DNA of 64,000 nt from JANOSH01 sp031415695. Its GTDB lineage: Bacteria; Actinomycetota; Acidimicrobiia; Acidimicrobiales; Ilumatobacteraceae. Location: contig JANOSH010000016.1 in the NCBI GenBank assembly GCA_031415695.1, forward strand, positions 1 to 64,000, in the 5' to 3' direction. Shown here one piece after another: positions 6,978 through 15,339 of this stretch (position 1 is the stretch's first letter; each line of letters starts with the position of its first letter). The notes below the pieces were generated by a model, which was given only the letters and a program-made list of their open reading frames with translations, had not been told where the DNA came from and did no database searches. Both the position numbers and the translations under genes were made by a program.

Positions 6978-9473
6978 ATGACGCCGGCTCTACCGGTCGG
7001 GCCTGCCCGACGCGCCGAGATGTTGGTTCGCCTCGCACGCGAATCGTTGTCCGTTCATCCTGAGGAAGCAGCGCAATTGGCCTTGCGTGCCCTGGAGCGG
7101 GCACGGGCCGAACACGACGAGCGGGGGACGGCCCACGCAATGCTCGTTCTGGCTCAGGCCTGTTACGCCGCCGGTCATGATCCGAGCGAAATATTCGCGC
7201 CTATAAACGTGGCCATCGAAGGCCTGCAAAATACCGATGATTACTATGGCCTGGCCGAGGCCAAGCTTCTACAAGCAAACCTGCTGTTCGATCGTTGCAT
7301 ACTCGACGAATCGGCCGTCGCCGCTCAAGAAGCTCTTGACAGCGCCGAGCGCGCTGGCGCCGGAGCGCTCGCGGCCGAGGCATTGCTTCGACTCGCGACG
7401 ATCTTTTGCGATCTCACTATGGGCGGGCAGAGCGAATACCGCAAGTACTTCGAGGAGGCTGCGAATCGTTTCATTGAACTTGGTGACAACGCGCGGGCTG
7501 CTACTGCCCTCTACAACCTTGCAGTCAGCTCCTTTCTGCTGAAAGCCGACCCTGAATTGGCCTACCGGGATTCTCAACGAGTGCTCGACCTGGAACAGGG
7601 CCGGTCGACGCCGCAGACGACGTCGGCGTTCATCCTTCGCGCGGTAGTGGCATCTCGGCTTGGATGGGTTGAGATAGCCGAGAAAGAACTGGCCTGCGCC
7701 GAGGCGGGTGCTGCCTTGCTGCCCGTAGCGGGAAACGTTCAACTTGAACTGAGTTTCGCACGGGGCGTCGTCTACCAGACCTCAGGTCGGCTCATTGAGG
7801 CTCAGCACGAATTGGCCAATGGAGCCGATCGTTGCCTTGCTGCTGGCGACGCGTTTCGAGCCATCGACTGTTACCGCGAACTGTCGACGGTCCGCGAGCT
7901 TCGCGGCGACTACGCGGGGGCGTTGGCGGCGGCGCGAGCTCACCACGCCACCTACGTGTCGGTTCAGGCCGGGGACAAGGAACGTCGCCGACAGGCCGTC
8001 ATTCGATCGGCGCAGTTTGAACTCAACCGTCGAGAGATTCTTGCGCTGCAGGCCTCACGTCAGCAGCTTGAAGTAGTGGTCGAGGACGCACGGCTTGGCC
8101 TTGCCCGAGCCGAGCAGATGCTGGAATGGGAGCGGTCACGTCGTGCGTTGGTGGAGCTTCGAGCGCATCGAGCGCCAGGGTCCGAGACACTCACCGGCCT
8201 GCCAGACCTGCCGACAATTGGCCAACGAGTCAATGCACTTCTCGCTCAATGCGCGGAGTTGGCCATTGTGGTGATCACAATCGACCACGACCGGATTGTT
8301 GCGCCATTACCTGACCTGCGTCAGGTTCTCGTGCAGGAGATGGCGGCGCGGACATATGCATTTGTGCGATCGATTCCTGGTGCGTTCGCCGGCTCGATTG
8401 GTTCAGAAGATCTGGTGGCGGTGATTCCCTTGACTGATGCCAGCGCCAAGGACACGATTGCGCGACAAATGGCGCAGCTTCACGGCCTTCTGGTCCGGCC
8501 ACTCACGCTTGATGGGCATTCCACCTGTGTTGACGCTCAATTTGGAGTGGTCCTGGCTCCGCAGGACGGCATTCGCCCGAATGGGTTGTTGTCACGGGCC
8601 CGTTTGGCTGCTCAGTCCGCCCAATCGAGCCGTCCAACCGGCCCAGTCGTTGCGTTTTTTGAACCCGGGGTCGAAGCCCAACAAAAGCTCCGAAACTTTG
8701 TGCGCGAGCGGCTGCCGATTGCCCTGTCGGAGCGTCGGCTCAAGGTCGTGTTCCAACCAATTGTTGACGGAACTACCTATGAGGTGCAGTCAGCCGAGGC
8801 CTTGGTTCGCTGGGACGAGCCTGGACATGGACCAATTTCACCTGTTGATTTCATACCGTATGCCGAGGAATCCGAGCTCATCGTCGAGCTAGGAGGGTAT
8901 GTCTTGCGTGAAGCATGCGGAGAAGCGACACGGTGGCCGAAGTCCCACGGCAAGGAGCTAACGGTCAGCGTCAATGTCGCCGCTGCCCAGTTGGTTGACG
9001 AAATGCTGATTCGACAGGTCGATGCTGCTCTGTTGGTGTCGGGCCTTGACCCGAGACGCCTCGTTCTCGAATTGACCGAGACCAGCATTGCTCGGGCCAC
9101 CGATGCCTTGGGTGTGATCGAGACGCTGCGCGCTCGTGGCATAAAATTCGAAATCGACGACTTTGGCACCGGCTATTCGAGCTTCAGTTATCTGTCCAAG
9201 CTACCGGTCGATGGGGTAAAGATAGACAAGTCGTTTATTGATCGAATTGCCACGAATAGTGACGATGCCGCCATTACCAAGGCAATCATCGCTATGGCCC
9301 ATTCATTGCGACTGTTCGTGGTCGCCGAAGGGGTCGAATACGATGAACAGGCCATTGTCCTTCGCGCTCAGGGGTGCGACGCGTTGCAGGGCTACCTGTT
9401 CTCGAGGCCGCTTGCCGCCGACGATCTCGTAGCCTTTTTGTCAGCCCGGGTGAGCGTCGATGTGTCGGGCTAG
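6978..9473 (+). CDS. TPR - degenerate GGDEF - EAL c-di-GMP phosphodiesterase
   Basis: An 831-residue cytoplasmic signalling protein. Residues about 1-340 are alanine-rich helical repeats of TPR type, followed by a coiled coil near 345-400. The GGDEF domain (about 410-545) starts with LTGLPD but has GSEDL where GGDEF should be, so it cannot make c-di-GMP and is probably regulatory. The EAL domain (about 555-825) keeps EALVRW, ELTET, DDFGTGYSS, KIDKSF and VAEGVE, so hydrolysis of c-di-GMP to pGpG is expected. The ATG at 6978 is preferred over an upstream in-frame ATG because the family resemblance begins there. A TTGACA hexamer at 6884-6889 could be a -35 element, but no good -10 follows. Confidence 0.85.
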   Translation: MTPALPVGPARRAEMLVRLARESLSVHPEEAAQLALRALERARAEHDERGTAHAMLVLAQACYAAGHDPSEIFAPINVAIEGLQNTDDYYGLAEAKLLQANLLFDRCILDESAVAAQEALDSAERAGAGALAAEALLRLATIFCDLTMGGQSEYRKYFEEAANRFIELGDNARAATALYNLAVSSFLLKADPELAYRDSQRVLDLEQGRSTPQTTSAFILRAVVASRLGWVEIAEKELACAEAGAALLPVAGNVQLELSFARGVVYQTSGRLIEAQHELANGADRCLAAGDAFRAIDCYRELSTVRELRGDYAGALAAARAHHATYVSVQAGDKERRRQAVIRSAQFELNRREILALQASRQQLEVVVEDARLGLARAEQMLEWERSRRALVELRAHRAPGSETLTGLPDLPTIGQRVNALLAQCAELAIVVITIDHDRIVAPLPDLRQVLVQEMAARTYAFVRSIPGAFAGSIGSEDLVAVIPLTDASAKDTIARQMAQLHGLLVRPLTLDGHSTCVDAQFGVVLAPQDGIRPNGLLSRARLAAQSAQSSRPTGPVVAFFEPGVEAQQKLRNFVRERLPIALSERRLKVVFQPIVDGTTYEVQSAEALVRWDEPGHGPISPVDFIPYAEESELIVELGGYVLREACGEATRWPKSHGKELTVSVNVAAAQLVDEMLIRQVDAALLVSGLDPRRLVLELTETSIARATDALGVIETLRARGIKFEIDDFGTGYSSFSYLSKLPVDGVKIDKSFIDRIATNSDDAAITKAIIAMAHSLRLFVVAEGVEYDEQAIVLRAQGCDALQGYLFSRPLAADDLVAFLSARVSVDVSG

Positions 9474-9546
9474 AAATTTTACGTGACGGCCTGCGGGTCC
9501 GGCGCGGTAACCTGAACGCACACATGCGAACGCTACGTCTCTTCCC

Positions 9547-10512
9547 GTGACTCCACACGGTCTCAGCGCCGACTCCATCGAGTTGGTCATCCCAGCAAAT
9601 CAGATGATGGTGCCGTTACTCGGGCCTAACGATGCGCACCTGCGCATCATCGAACAGGCGTTTCCAGCTACCAGTATCCGGGTGCGAGGCAATGAAGTAA
9701 GCATTGTCGGACCCAAGGCCGCCGACATCGAGCGATTGTTTGGCGAGCTCATCTTGGTTCTTCAAAAAGGTGAACGCTTGGACGAGTCGAGCCTGCGCCG
9801 ATCGATTTCGATGGTCGAAGCCCAGGAGCGTCCGAGCGAGGTGCTCACTGACGACGTATTGCGCGGCGCTAAAGGACGTGTCGTGCGGCCCAAGACGACC
9901 GGTCAGAAGCGGTACGTCGATGCCATTCGTAACAACATCATTACCTTCGGCCTCGGCCCGGCCGGCACGGGAAAGAGTTGGTTGGCAGTTGCGTTGGCGG
10001 TACAGGCATTGCAGGCCAAACAGGTGCAGCGAATCATTCTCACCCGCCCCGCTGTCGAGGCCGGCGAACGCCTCGGCTTCCTACCCGGCGACCTCATGGC
10101 CAAAGTCGATCCCTATTTGCGTCCGCTCTATGACGCGCTCAATGACATGCTCGATACCGAGGGCGTCGCCCGGCTAATGGAGCGCCAACTTATCGAGGTG
10201 GCGCCTTTGGCATTCATGCGAGGCAGAACGCTCAACAACAGCTTTATCATCCTCGACGAGGCCCAAAACACCACCCCAGAGCAAATGAAAATGTTCCTTA
10301 CCCGCATCGGGTTTGGTTCGCGAGTGGTGGTCACTGGCGATACGACACAGGTCGACATCATTGGTGGTCGAAGCGGCCTCGTGAATCTTGAGCGGGTACT
10401 TGCCGGTATCGAAGGTCTTGCCTTCGTCCATCTCACCGGTGCCGACGTCGTGAGGCATCGCATCGTGGCCGACATCGTCGCGGCGTATGAACGGCTGGTC
10501 GTCGATGGCTGA
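9547..10512 (+). CDS. phoH: PhoH family ATPase
   Basis: A 321-residue PhoH-type P-loop ATPase related to RNA helicases, thought to act in RNA metabolism. Walker A is GPAGTGKSWLA and Walker B is FIILDEAQN; sensor-like VVTGDTTQVD follows. The first 100 residues form the small N-terminal domain usual for PhoH proteins of the ybeZ type. It heads the phoH-ybeY-era cluster, an arrangement conserved in many bacteria for rRNA processing and quality control. The start is a GTG. Confidence 0.93.
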   Translation: MTPHGLSADSIELVIPANQMMVPLLGPNDAHLRIIEQAFPATSIRVRGNEVSIVGPKAADIERLFGELILVLQKGERLDESSLRRSISMVEAQERPSEVLTDDVLRGAKGRVVRPKTTGQKRYVDAIRNNIITFGLGPAGTGKSWLAVALAVQALQAKQVQRIILTRPAVEAGERLGFLPGDLMAKVDPYLRPLYDALNDMLDTEGVARLMERQLIEVAPLAFMRGRTLNNSFIILDEAQNTTPEQMKMFLTRIGFGSRVVVTGDTTQVDIIGGRSGLVNLERVLAGIEGLAFVHLTGADVVRHRIVADIVAAYERLVVDG

Positions 10513-11092
10513 ACGATCCAGACCATCACTTGGTCGCCGACCAAAAATCGGTGGAGACGGATACCTAGAGGTGTTTGTCGCGGACGAACAGACGCTACCC
10601 ATTGATGTCGAACGCTGGTCATTGCTCGTTCGTGAGGTGTTGGTCGAAGAAGGCATCCGCGGGAACGCCGAGATGAGCCTCATATTCGTCGACGAGGCCT
10701 CGATCGCCGAGCTCAATGAGCAGTTCTTGGGAAAGTCGACGCCAACCGACGTTCTGGCATTCCCCATCGATGGTGAACTTGAAATGGCTGCAGGGTCAGA
10801 GGGGCCGTCGACTGGACCGTCGCGATCTCCGCTCGACCTTGGCGATCTCCCACTCCTGCTGGGCGACGTCGTTGTGTGCCCCGCTGTAGCTGCCGAACAA
10901 GCGCCTACGCACGCTGGCACCTTCGACGATGAGTTGGCGTTGCTCATCGTGCACGGAGTCCTCCACATTCTCGGTCACGATCATGCCGAAGCCGATGAGA
11001 CCGCGGTCATGCGAGCGCGCGAAGTTGCCTTACTCGAGGCATATCACTGGCACGGACCAACACCTGTCGGGTTCCGTCAGGACCAGGAGTAG
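10505..11092 (+). CDS. ybeY: Endoribonuclease YbeY (16S rRNA maturation)
   Basis: Zinc-dependent endoribonuclease for 16S rRNA 3'-end maturation and 70S quality control. The zinc motif HGVLHILGHDH (H-x3-H-x5-H) is intact near residues 155-165, and the strand STPTDVLAFP is typical. The ATG at 10505 overlaps the phoH stop by 8 bases and is preferred over one 18 bases further upstream. The protein is about 195 residues, longer than usual, through an N-terminal extension and an insert rich in Ser, Pro and Gly (SEGPSTGPSRSP) that is probably a surface loop. Confidence 0.93.
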   Translation: MAERSRPSLGRRPKIGGDGYLEVFVADEQTLPIDVERWSLLVREVLVEEGIRGNAEMSLIFVDEASIAELNEQFLGKSTPTDVLAFPIDGELEMAAGSEGPSTGPSRSPLDLGDLPLLLGDVVVCPAVAAEQAPTHAGTFDDELALLIVHGVLHILGHDHAEADETAVMRAREVALLEAYHWHGPTPVGFRQDQE

Positions 11093-11094
11093 TT

Positions 11095-11970
11095 TTGGCT
11101 GAGCTCAAGGAGCCGTTTCGGTCCGGATTTGTGAGCCTTGTTGGCCGCCCCAACGTCGGAAAATCCAGCCTTGTCAATGCCATTTGTGGCAGCAAGGTGT
11201 CCATTGTGTCCGACAAGCCTCAGACCACCCGAGGTGTGGTGCGCGGCATCTACAACCGGCAGAACCTTCAGGTCGTTTTCGTCGATACTCCGGGGCTTCA
11301 CAAACCGGTCACGGCGCTGGGGGTCCAACTCAACAGCACAGCAACCCAGGCGATCAATGACGTTGATGTTGTGTGTTTTGTTATTGATGCCACGAAGCCG
11401 TTCGGCAAAGGTGATCAATGGGTCGCCAATCGCCTGCCGCCCGACGCAATAATGATTGTCAACAAGGTCGATATCGCCAGCAAAAAGGCAATTCTGCGTC
11501 AACTTGGCCAAATATCGGGCCTTACTGCCGACGCATTCTTCCCCGTGTCGGCTACGTCGGGCGAGGGGCTCGACGCCTTGGTCGAGCGCATGATTGAGCG
11601 CATGCCCGAAGGTCCAATGTACTTCCCGAGCTACATGACGTCAGATCAAGACGAAGGCGTGCGCGTCGCCGAACTCGTACGAGAGCAGCTGTTTGCACTG
11701 CTCGGCGAGGAGCTGCCGTACTCGGTTGCCACTCGAATTACGGAGTGGGCATGGCCCCGCATATCTTGCGAGATTCTCGTGGAGCGTGAGAGCCAAAAAG
11801 GGATGGTTATCGGGAAGGGCGGGCTGCTGCTCAAAGATGTCGGCATCGCCGTGCGTGCTCAGTTACCCGAGGGTGCGTATCTCGAACTGCGGGTGAAGGT
11901 CGACAAAAATTGGCAGCATCGACCCGACCGGGTTGAGCGGTTGCTGCCCGGAGCCGACGCCACCAGCTAA
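11095..11970 (+). CDS. era: GTPase Era
   Basis: Essential GTPase that binds the 16S rRNA 3' end during 30S assembly. G1 is GRPNVGKSS, G3 DTPGLH, G4 NKVD and G5 SATSGEG. The C-terminal KH domain carries RESQKGMVIGKGG. At 291 residues it has the normal length. The start is a TTG two bases after the ybeY stop, with AGGAG at 11085-11089, so translation is probably coupled to ybeY. Confidence 0.96.
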   Translation: MAELKEPFRSGFVSLVGRPNVGKSSLVNAICGSKVSIVSDKPQTTRGVVRGIYNRQNLQVVFVDTPGLHKPVTALGVQLNSTATQAINDVDVVCFVIDATKPFGKGDQWVANRLPPDAIMIVNKVDIASKKAILRQLGQISGLTADAFFPVSATSGEGLDALVERMIERMPEGPMYFPSYMTSDQDEGVRVAELVREQLFALLGEELPYSVATRITEWAWPRISCEILVERESQKGMVIGKGGLLLKDVGIAVRAQLPEGAYLELRVKVDKNWQHRPDRVERLLPGADATS

Positions 11971-11979
11971 GTCAGCACG

Positions 11980-12009
11980 TTGACTCTCGATTCCGTCATG
12001 GAATCGTAA
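11980..12009 (+). promoter_or_regulatory. Possible promoter/operator upstream of the small STAS-like gene
   Basis: TTGACT at 11980-11985 is a good -35. Immediately after it lies the dyad GATTCC-GTCAT-GGAATC (11989-12005), which would sit in the spacer. The -10 position holds only TCGTAA, so either another sigma factor or an activator is involved, or the match is chance. Confidence 0.3.
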
Positions 12010-12085
12010 CCATGTCGTCAACGTGATCGCATAGGGCGTTGCGACAGTCAGGCCTACGAAGTCTTGAGTAACCGAGGGGGACGAC

Positions 12086-12349
12086 ATGGCTTTTTACATG
12101 GATATCAGTGGTAGCGGCAGCGTTATCAATATCCAGCCTCAGGGGATCATCGACCTTGATGGCGCTCGTGCGCTCATCGAGGCAGTAAAGGCCCTCACAA
12201 GACGCGCGCAGATGTCGCTGGTCGAGATCGACCTGGCGGGGGTTCGCGGTCTCACCAAGGCCGCTTGGCGACTGCTGGCCGCAAGCGACATCCCTGTCGA
12301 AATGGTCGCTCTTGCTGGCTACCTCGGTGGCGCAAGCAAGGCGGCGTAG
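12086..12349 (+). CDS. Small STAS-like protein of unknown function
   Basis: An 87-residue acidic/hydrophobic protein starting at an ATG with a good Shine-Dalgarno (GAGGGGG, 6 bases upstream). The pattern of strand (SVINIQPQGIID), helix (GARALIEAVKALTRR) and strand (LVEIDLAGVRGL) resembles the first half of a STAS/anti-sigma antagonist domain, but it lacks the conserved DSSG phosphorylation motif and is shorter than the family. No function is assigned. It converges with the GerMN lipoprotein gene and overlaps its 3' end by 31 bp. Confidence 0.6.
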   Translation: MAFYMDISGSGSVINIQPQGIIDLDGARALIEAVKALTRRAQMSLVEIDLAGVRGLTKAAWRLLAASDIPVEMVALAGYLGGASKAA

Positions 12350-12921
12350 TCAATCTGGCGTGGGTCGCGCTCCAAGACCTCACCGTTCAGACCAACTAGC
12401 TGGTACGGCTCGCCTTGCGAAACGAAATGAAGATCGGCCACGCCGCTCAGGCGTGCCATCGACATGATCAACTGTCCAACCACCCGTTGTTGCTGCGCGA
12501 TGTCGAGAAAGCCAAAGGTCTGCGCCAATTCGACCGACGGCGGATCGCCCCCGCTGATCGAAACGACCTGGTCCATTCGGCTAGGTATCAAATCAGTTTC
12601 CTGCGGTGTAGGCCCTTGACGAAGCAGCACGAGTATCTCGTTGAGCCCGTATGGGCTGGGCTGGGGGCGAAATGTCGGCTGCAGCTGACCGAGTTTGTTG
12701 ACAAAGAACACCACTACTACTGGAGTCGCAGCTGCGGTTGTCGATGTCGTTGTGGTGGTCACTGGCCTGGCTGTCAGAGGCGGAGTTGTCGTTGTAGTGG
12801 CGAGAGGTTGGAACGCTTTTTGAACATCGGAGTCTGGGATTGTGCGGTACTGCTCGTCGGTAATCGGCCCGCACGCGGCCAGAGTCAACACACCGGCGAC
12901 AAGCCAGCTTCGACGCGTCAT
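12319..12921 (-). CDS. GerMN-domain lipoprotein (LpqB-like)
   Basis: A 200-residue exported lipoprotein. The signal peptide MTRRSWLVAGVLTLAAC ends in the lipobox LAAC. A Thr-rich linker (about 42-68) and one GerMN-like domain (about 70-190, with LGQLQPTFR and LLRQGPTPQE) follow. Its ATG overlaps the stop of the upstream histidine kinase gene by four bases (ATGA), so the two are co-translated. In mycobacteria the kinase MtrB is followed by LpqB, a larger GerMN lipoprotein that modulates the kinase from outside. This protein is probably a minimal counterpart. The role is inferred from position and domain. Confidence 0.8.
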   Translation of the reverse strand: MTRRSWLVAGVLTLAACGPITDEQYRTIPDSDVQKAFQPLATTTTTPPLTARPVTTTTTSTTAAATPVVVVFFVNKLGQLQPTFRPQPSPYGLNEILVLLRQGPTPQETDLIPSRMDQVVSISGGDPPSVELAQTFGFLDIAQQQRVVGQLIMSMARLSGVADLHFVSQGEPYQLVGLNGEVLERDPRQIDYAALLAPPR

Positions 12922-14369
12922 TGCACATCGACCGGAAGTTCAACCACAAACCGGGCTCCGGCCACGCCATTCGGCCGGTCCTCGACCCAAACGCGTCCAT
13001 TCAGCAAGGCCATGTGCTCGTGAACCAGCGACAATCCGAGCCCAGTGCCGGAGGTGCCTGGTCGTTGCCGCGCGCCGGCGCCTCGAGCGAATCGTTCGAA
13101 GATTCGTTCGCGATCGCTCGGCCCAACGCCGGGACCGGCATCTTCGACCCCAACCCGAGCAACGGGTTTGCCCGTTGGCGACTGGCCGCCTTCAATGGTC
13201 ACTTTCACCATGCCGCCGCCATGGTTTCTGGCATTTACGAACAGGTTTGCCAAAACCTGTTCAAATCGTCGACGATCGGCCAGTACCGGAGTATGTTGCC
13301 ACGCCGACTCGGTGATGACTGGAACGTCGGAGACCTCGTACTTGTTGGCAACTTTCACGATGAACTGGTCGAGCAAGAACGGTTCGGTGTGAAGATCGGC
13401 GGCACCCGCATCGAGTCGCGACATCTCCAGAAGGTCGCCGACCATGCCGTTGAATCGCCGGGTTTGACTCGCCAGTGTTGTGAGCGCGGTGCGCGACCGC
13501 TCAGGCAGGTCGTCCTTGCGGTTCTCGAGCACCCCAATCGACGTGAGCATGGCCTGTAGTGGCGTGCGCAGTTCATGGCTCACGTCGGAGGCAAAGCGTT
13601 GCTCACGTCGAATACGGTTCTGCACTGCGTCGACCATGTGGTTGAACGCAGACGCCAGTCGTTGCAGTTCACGGTCGGACTCGTCGAGTCGCGCTTCGAG
13701 GCCGTCACTTTCGGGTTTGCTCGTTTCGGCCGCACGGGCAAGCTGGCTCGCAGCCTCGGTAACGCGCGCCAGTGGGCTCAGCACCCGCCGGCTAGCCCAC
13801 AACCCGATGCCGGCACCGCCGAGGGTTGCAATGGCAGCGCCGATCGCCAACGACGTCCCCAGAAACCTGAGCGTGTTGTTGACCTCGCGCAGTGGTGTTC
13901 CTTGGATGTATGTGGCTTGCCCGAGATCTCCGGGCAGGGTTACGACGCCTACTACAAATGGCTGGCCCCCCAACTCAATGCGTTGGCGACCATTACTGCC
14001 TTGGGCAATTGCCTCGCGAAGCGACAGCGAAAGCACTGTGCCCAACGGTTGGGTTCCTATCGGTGTGGAGTCGATTGGTTCGCGCGACTCGACGCCGTTG
14101 TGCACCACTATGACAAAGCCACCTTGGGGCGGGCGCAGCGGACCATCGAGCAGTGCGTCAACATCGGGTGCTGGCGAGCGCAACGACGTCGCCGCGATGC
14201 CAGCGCCAAGCAACAGACCTTTGACAGATGTGGCCTCGGTGTTGTCGAGGAGCCGGGTTCGTGCCAGCGAGTACGCACTCACACCCAGGCCAACCGACAC
14301 AAGCAAGGCAAGCAGCGAGAAGGCGACGGTGATTCGAGCTCTCAAGCTCAAACGCCACGGCCGTTTCAT
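12918..14369 (-). CDS. Sensor histidine kinase, MtrB-like
   Basis: A 483-residue membrane kinase. TM1 lies near residues 10-32, an extracytoplasmic region at about 33-165, TM2 at about 170-192, then a HAMP domain, HisKA with the phospho-His in DVSHELRTPLQAML, and HATPase_c with the N box NLFVNARNHGGG, VEDAGPGVGP and GTGLGLSLV. All catalytic motifs are intact. The ATG at 14369 was chosen because MKRPWRLSLRARI directly precedes TM1; an in-frame start 87 bases further upstream gives an unrelated Pro-rich tail. It is transcribed with the GerMN lipoprotein and diverges from an OmpR-type regulator, its likely partner. Confidence 0.9.
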   Translation of the reverse strand: MKRPWRLSLRARITVAFSLLALLVSVGLGVSAYSLARTRLLDNTEATSVKGLLLGAGIAATSLRSPAPDVDALLDGPLRPPQGGFVIVVHNGVESREPIDSTPIGTQPLGTVLSLSLREAIAQGSNGRQRIELGGQPFVVGVVTLPGDLGQATYIQGTPLREVNNTLRFLGTSLAIGAAIATLGGAGIGLWASRRVLSPLARVTEAASQLARAAETSKPESDGLEARLDESDRELQRLASAFNHMVDAVQNRIRREQRFASDVSHELRTPLQAMLTSIGVLENRKDDLPERSRTALTTLASQTRRFNGMVGDLLEMSRLDAGAADLHTEPFLLDQFIVKVANKYEVSDVPVITESAWQHTPVLADRRRFEQVLANLFVNARNHGGGMVKVTIEGGQSPTGKPVARVGVEDAGPGVGPSDRERIFERFARGAGARQRPGTSGTGLGLSLVHEHMALLNGRVWVEDRPNGVAGARFVVELPVDVQ

Positions 14370-14547
14370 CCTGGTCACCTTAGGGCAGGCTCCATCAGTG
14401 CGGTGCGCGTTGGGCGGATTTCCACGAGTTGGTGGGGCACCAGGGGGAGACGGCACCCCACCAAGCAGCGTGGACCCACCAGGAGTATCGACAACGAATA
14501 TGACGAGATGACCGTAAGACTTTGCGTTTTGTGTAACAGAATGGACG

Positions 14548-15240
14548 GTGGAGGCTGTGTTGAATCATTTACTACTGATAGAGGACGACGACGATGTCCG
14601 GCTCGTACTGCGGCTCGCCCTCGAGGACGAGGGCTACCAGGTTGTCGAAGCGAGGGACGGCAAGGCCGGACTTGCGGCTTTCGAACGTGACGAACCCGAT
14701 CTGGTGCTTCTCGACTTGCGGTTGCCCGACATCCAAGGATTCGAAGTCTGCCGCACAATTCGATCCAGCAGCATCGTGCCCATCATCATCGTCACGGGAA
14801 ACACCGACACCTACGACCTTGTTGTGGGGCTCGAAGCCGGTGCCGACGACTACGTCACGAAACCGGTCAACCCCAAAGAGCTCGCTGCCCGAATCCGAGC
14901 CTTGCTGCGTCGGGTCCAACTGCATGGCGCCAGCCTTCCTAAGGCGGTGACGCTTGGCGATATCGAGCTTCGCCGCGAACAGGGCGTTGTACTCAAAGCC
15001 GGGGTCGAACTGCAACTCACCAAGACCGAGTTCAACCTCTTGTGCGAGTTCGCCGACCACCCGGGCCTCGTCCTAAGTCGAGACCAACTACTGGAGCGGG
15101 TCTGGGGGTACGACTATCTCGGCGATAGTCGCCTAGTCGATGCCCATATTCGCCGCCTGCGTGTGAAGGTTGAAGATCAGCCCGAGGAGCCGAGGTTGAT
15201 CTTGACCGTGCGGGGTATCGGCTACAAGCTCATCACGTAG
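14548..15240 (+). CDS. OmpR-family response regulator, MtrA-like
   Basis: A 230-residue two-domain regulator. The receiver domain shows the acidic pocket (LLIEDDDD), the phospho-acceptor Asp in LVLLDLRLPD, the switch Thr in IVTGN and the Lys in TKPVNP. The C-terminal winged helix runs from about 135 to 228, with LTKTEFNLLCEF and the recognition region SRLVDAHIRRLRVKVE. The start is a GTG at 14548; another GTG lies 9 bases downstream. It is divergent from the kinase, with about 180 bp between, a probable shared regulatory region. Confidence 0.92.
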   Translation: MEAVLNHLLLIEDDDDVRLVLRLALEDEGYQVVEARDGKAGLAAFERDEPDLVLLDLRLPDIQGFEVCRTIRSSSIVPIIIVTGNTDTYDLVVGLEAGADDYVTKPVNPKELAARIRALLRRVQLHGASLPKAVTLGDIELRREQGVVLKAGVELQLTKTEFNLLCEFADHPGLVLSRDQLLERVWGYDYLGDSRLVDAHIRRLRVKVEDQPEEPRLILTVRGIGYKLIT

Positions 15241-15339
15241 TAGATCGTTCGGCTGACGTGAGACGGTCAACTCCCGCTGAACACTTTCTCGCCCGACCAC
15301 GGAGTCGCTTTTCGTTCCTGTAGCCGGGCGAGATCGTGC

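Noticed and set aside
14370..14456. Longer start of the sensor kinase with Pro-rich tail
   Set aside because: The added residues resemble no kinase N-terminus and would take half of the divergent regulatory region.
15287..15333. Inverted repeat TCTCGCCCG/CGGGCGAGA between response regulator and helicase genes as terminator
   Set aside because: The loop is 29 bases and no T-run follows on either strand, so it was not called.
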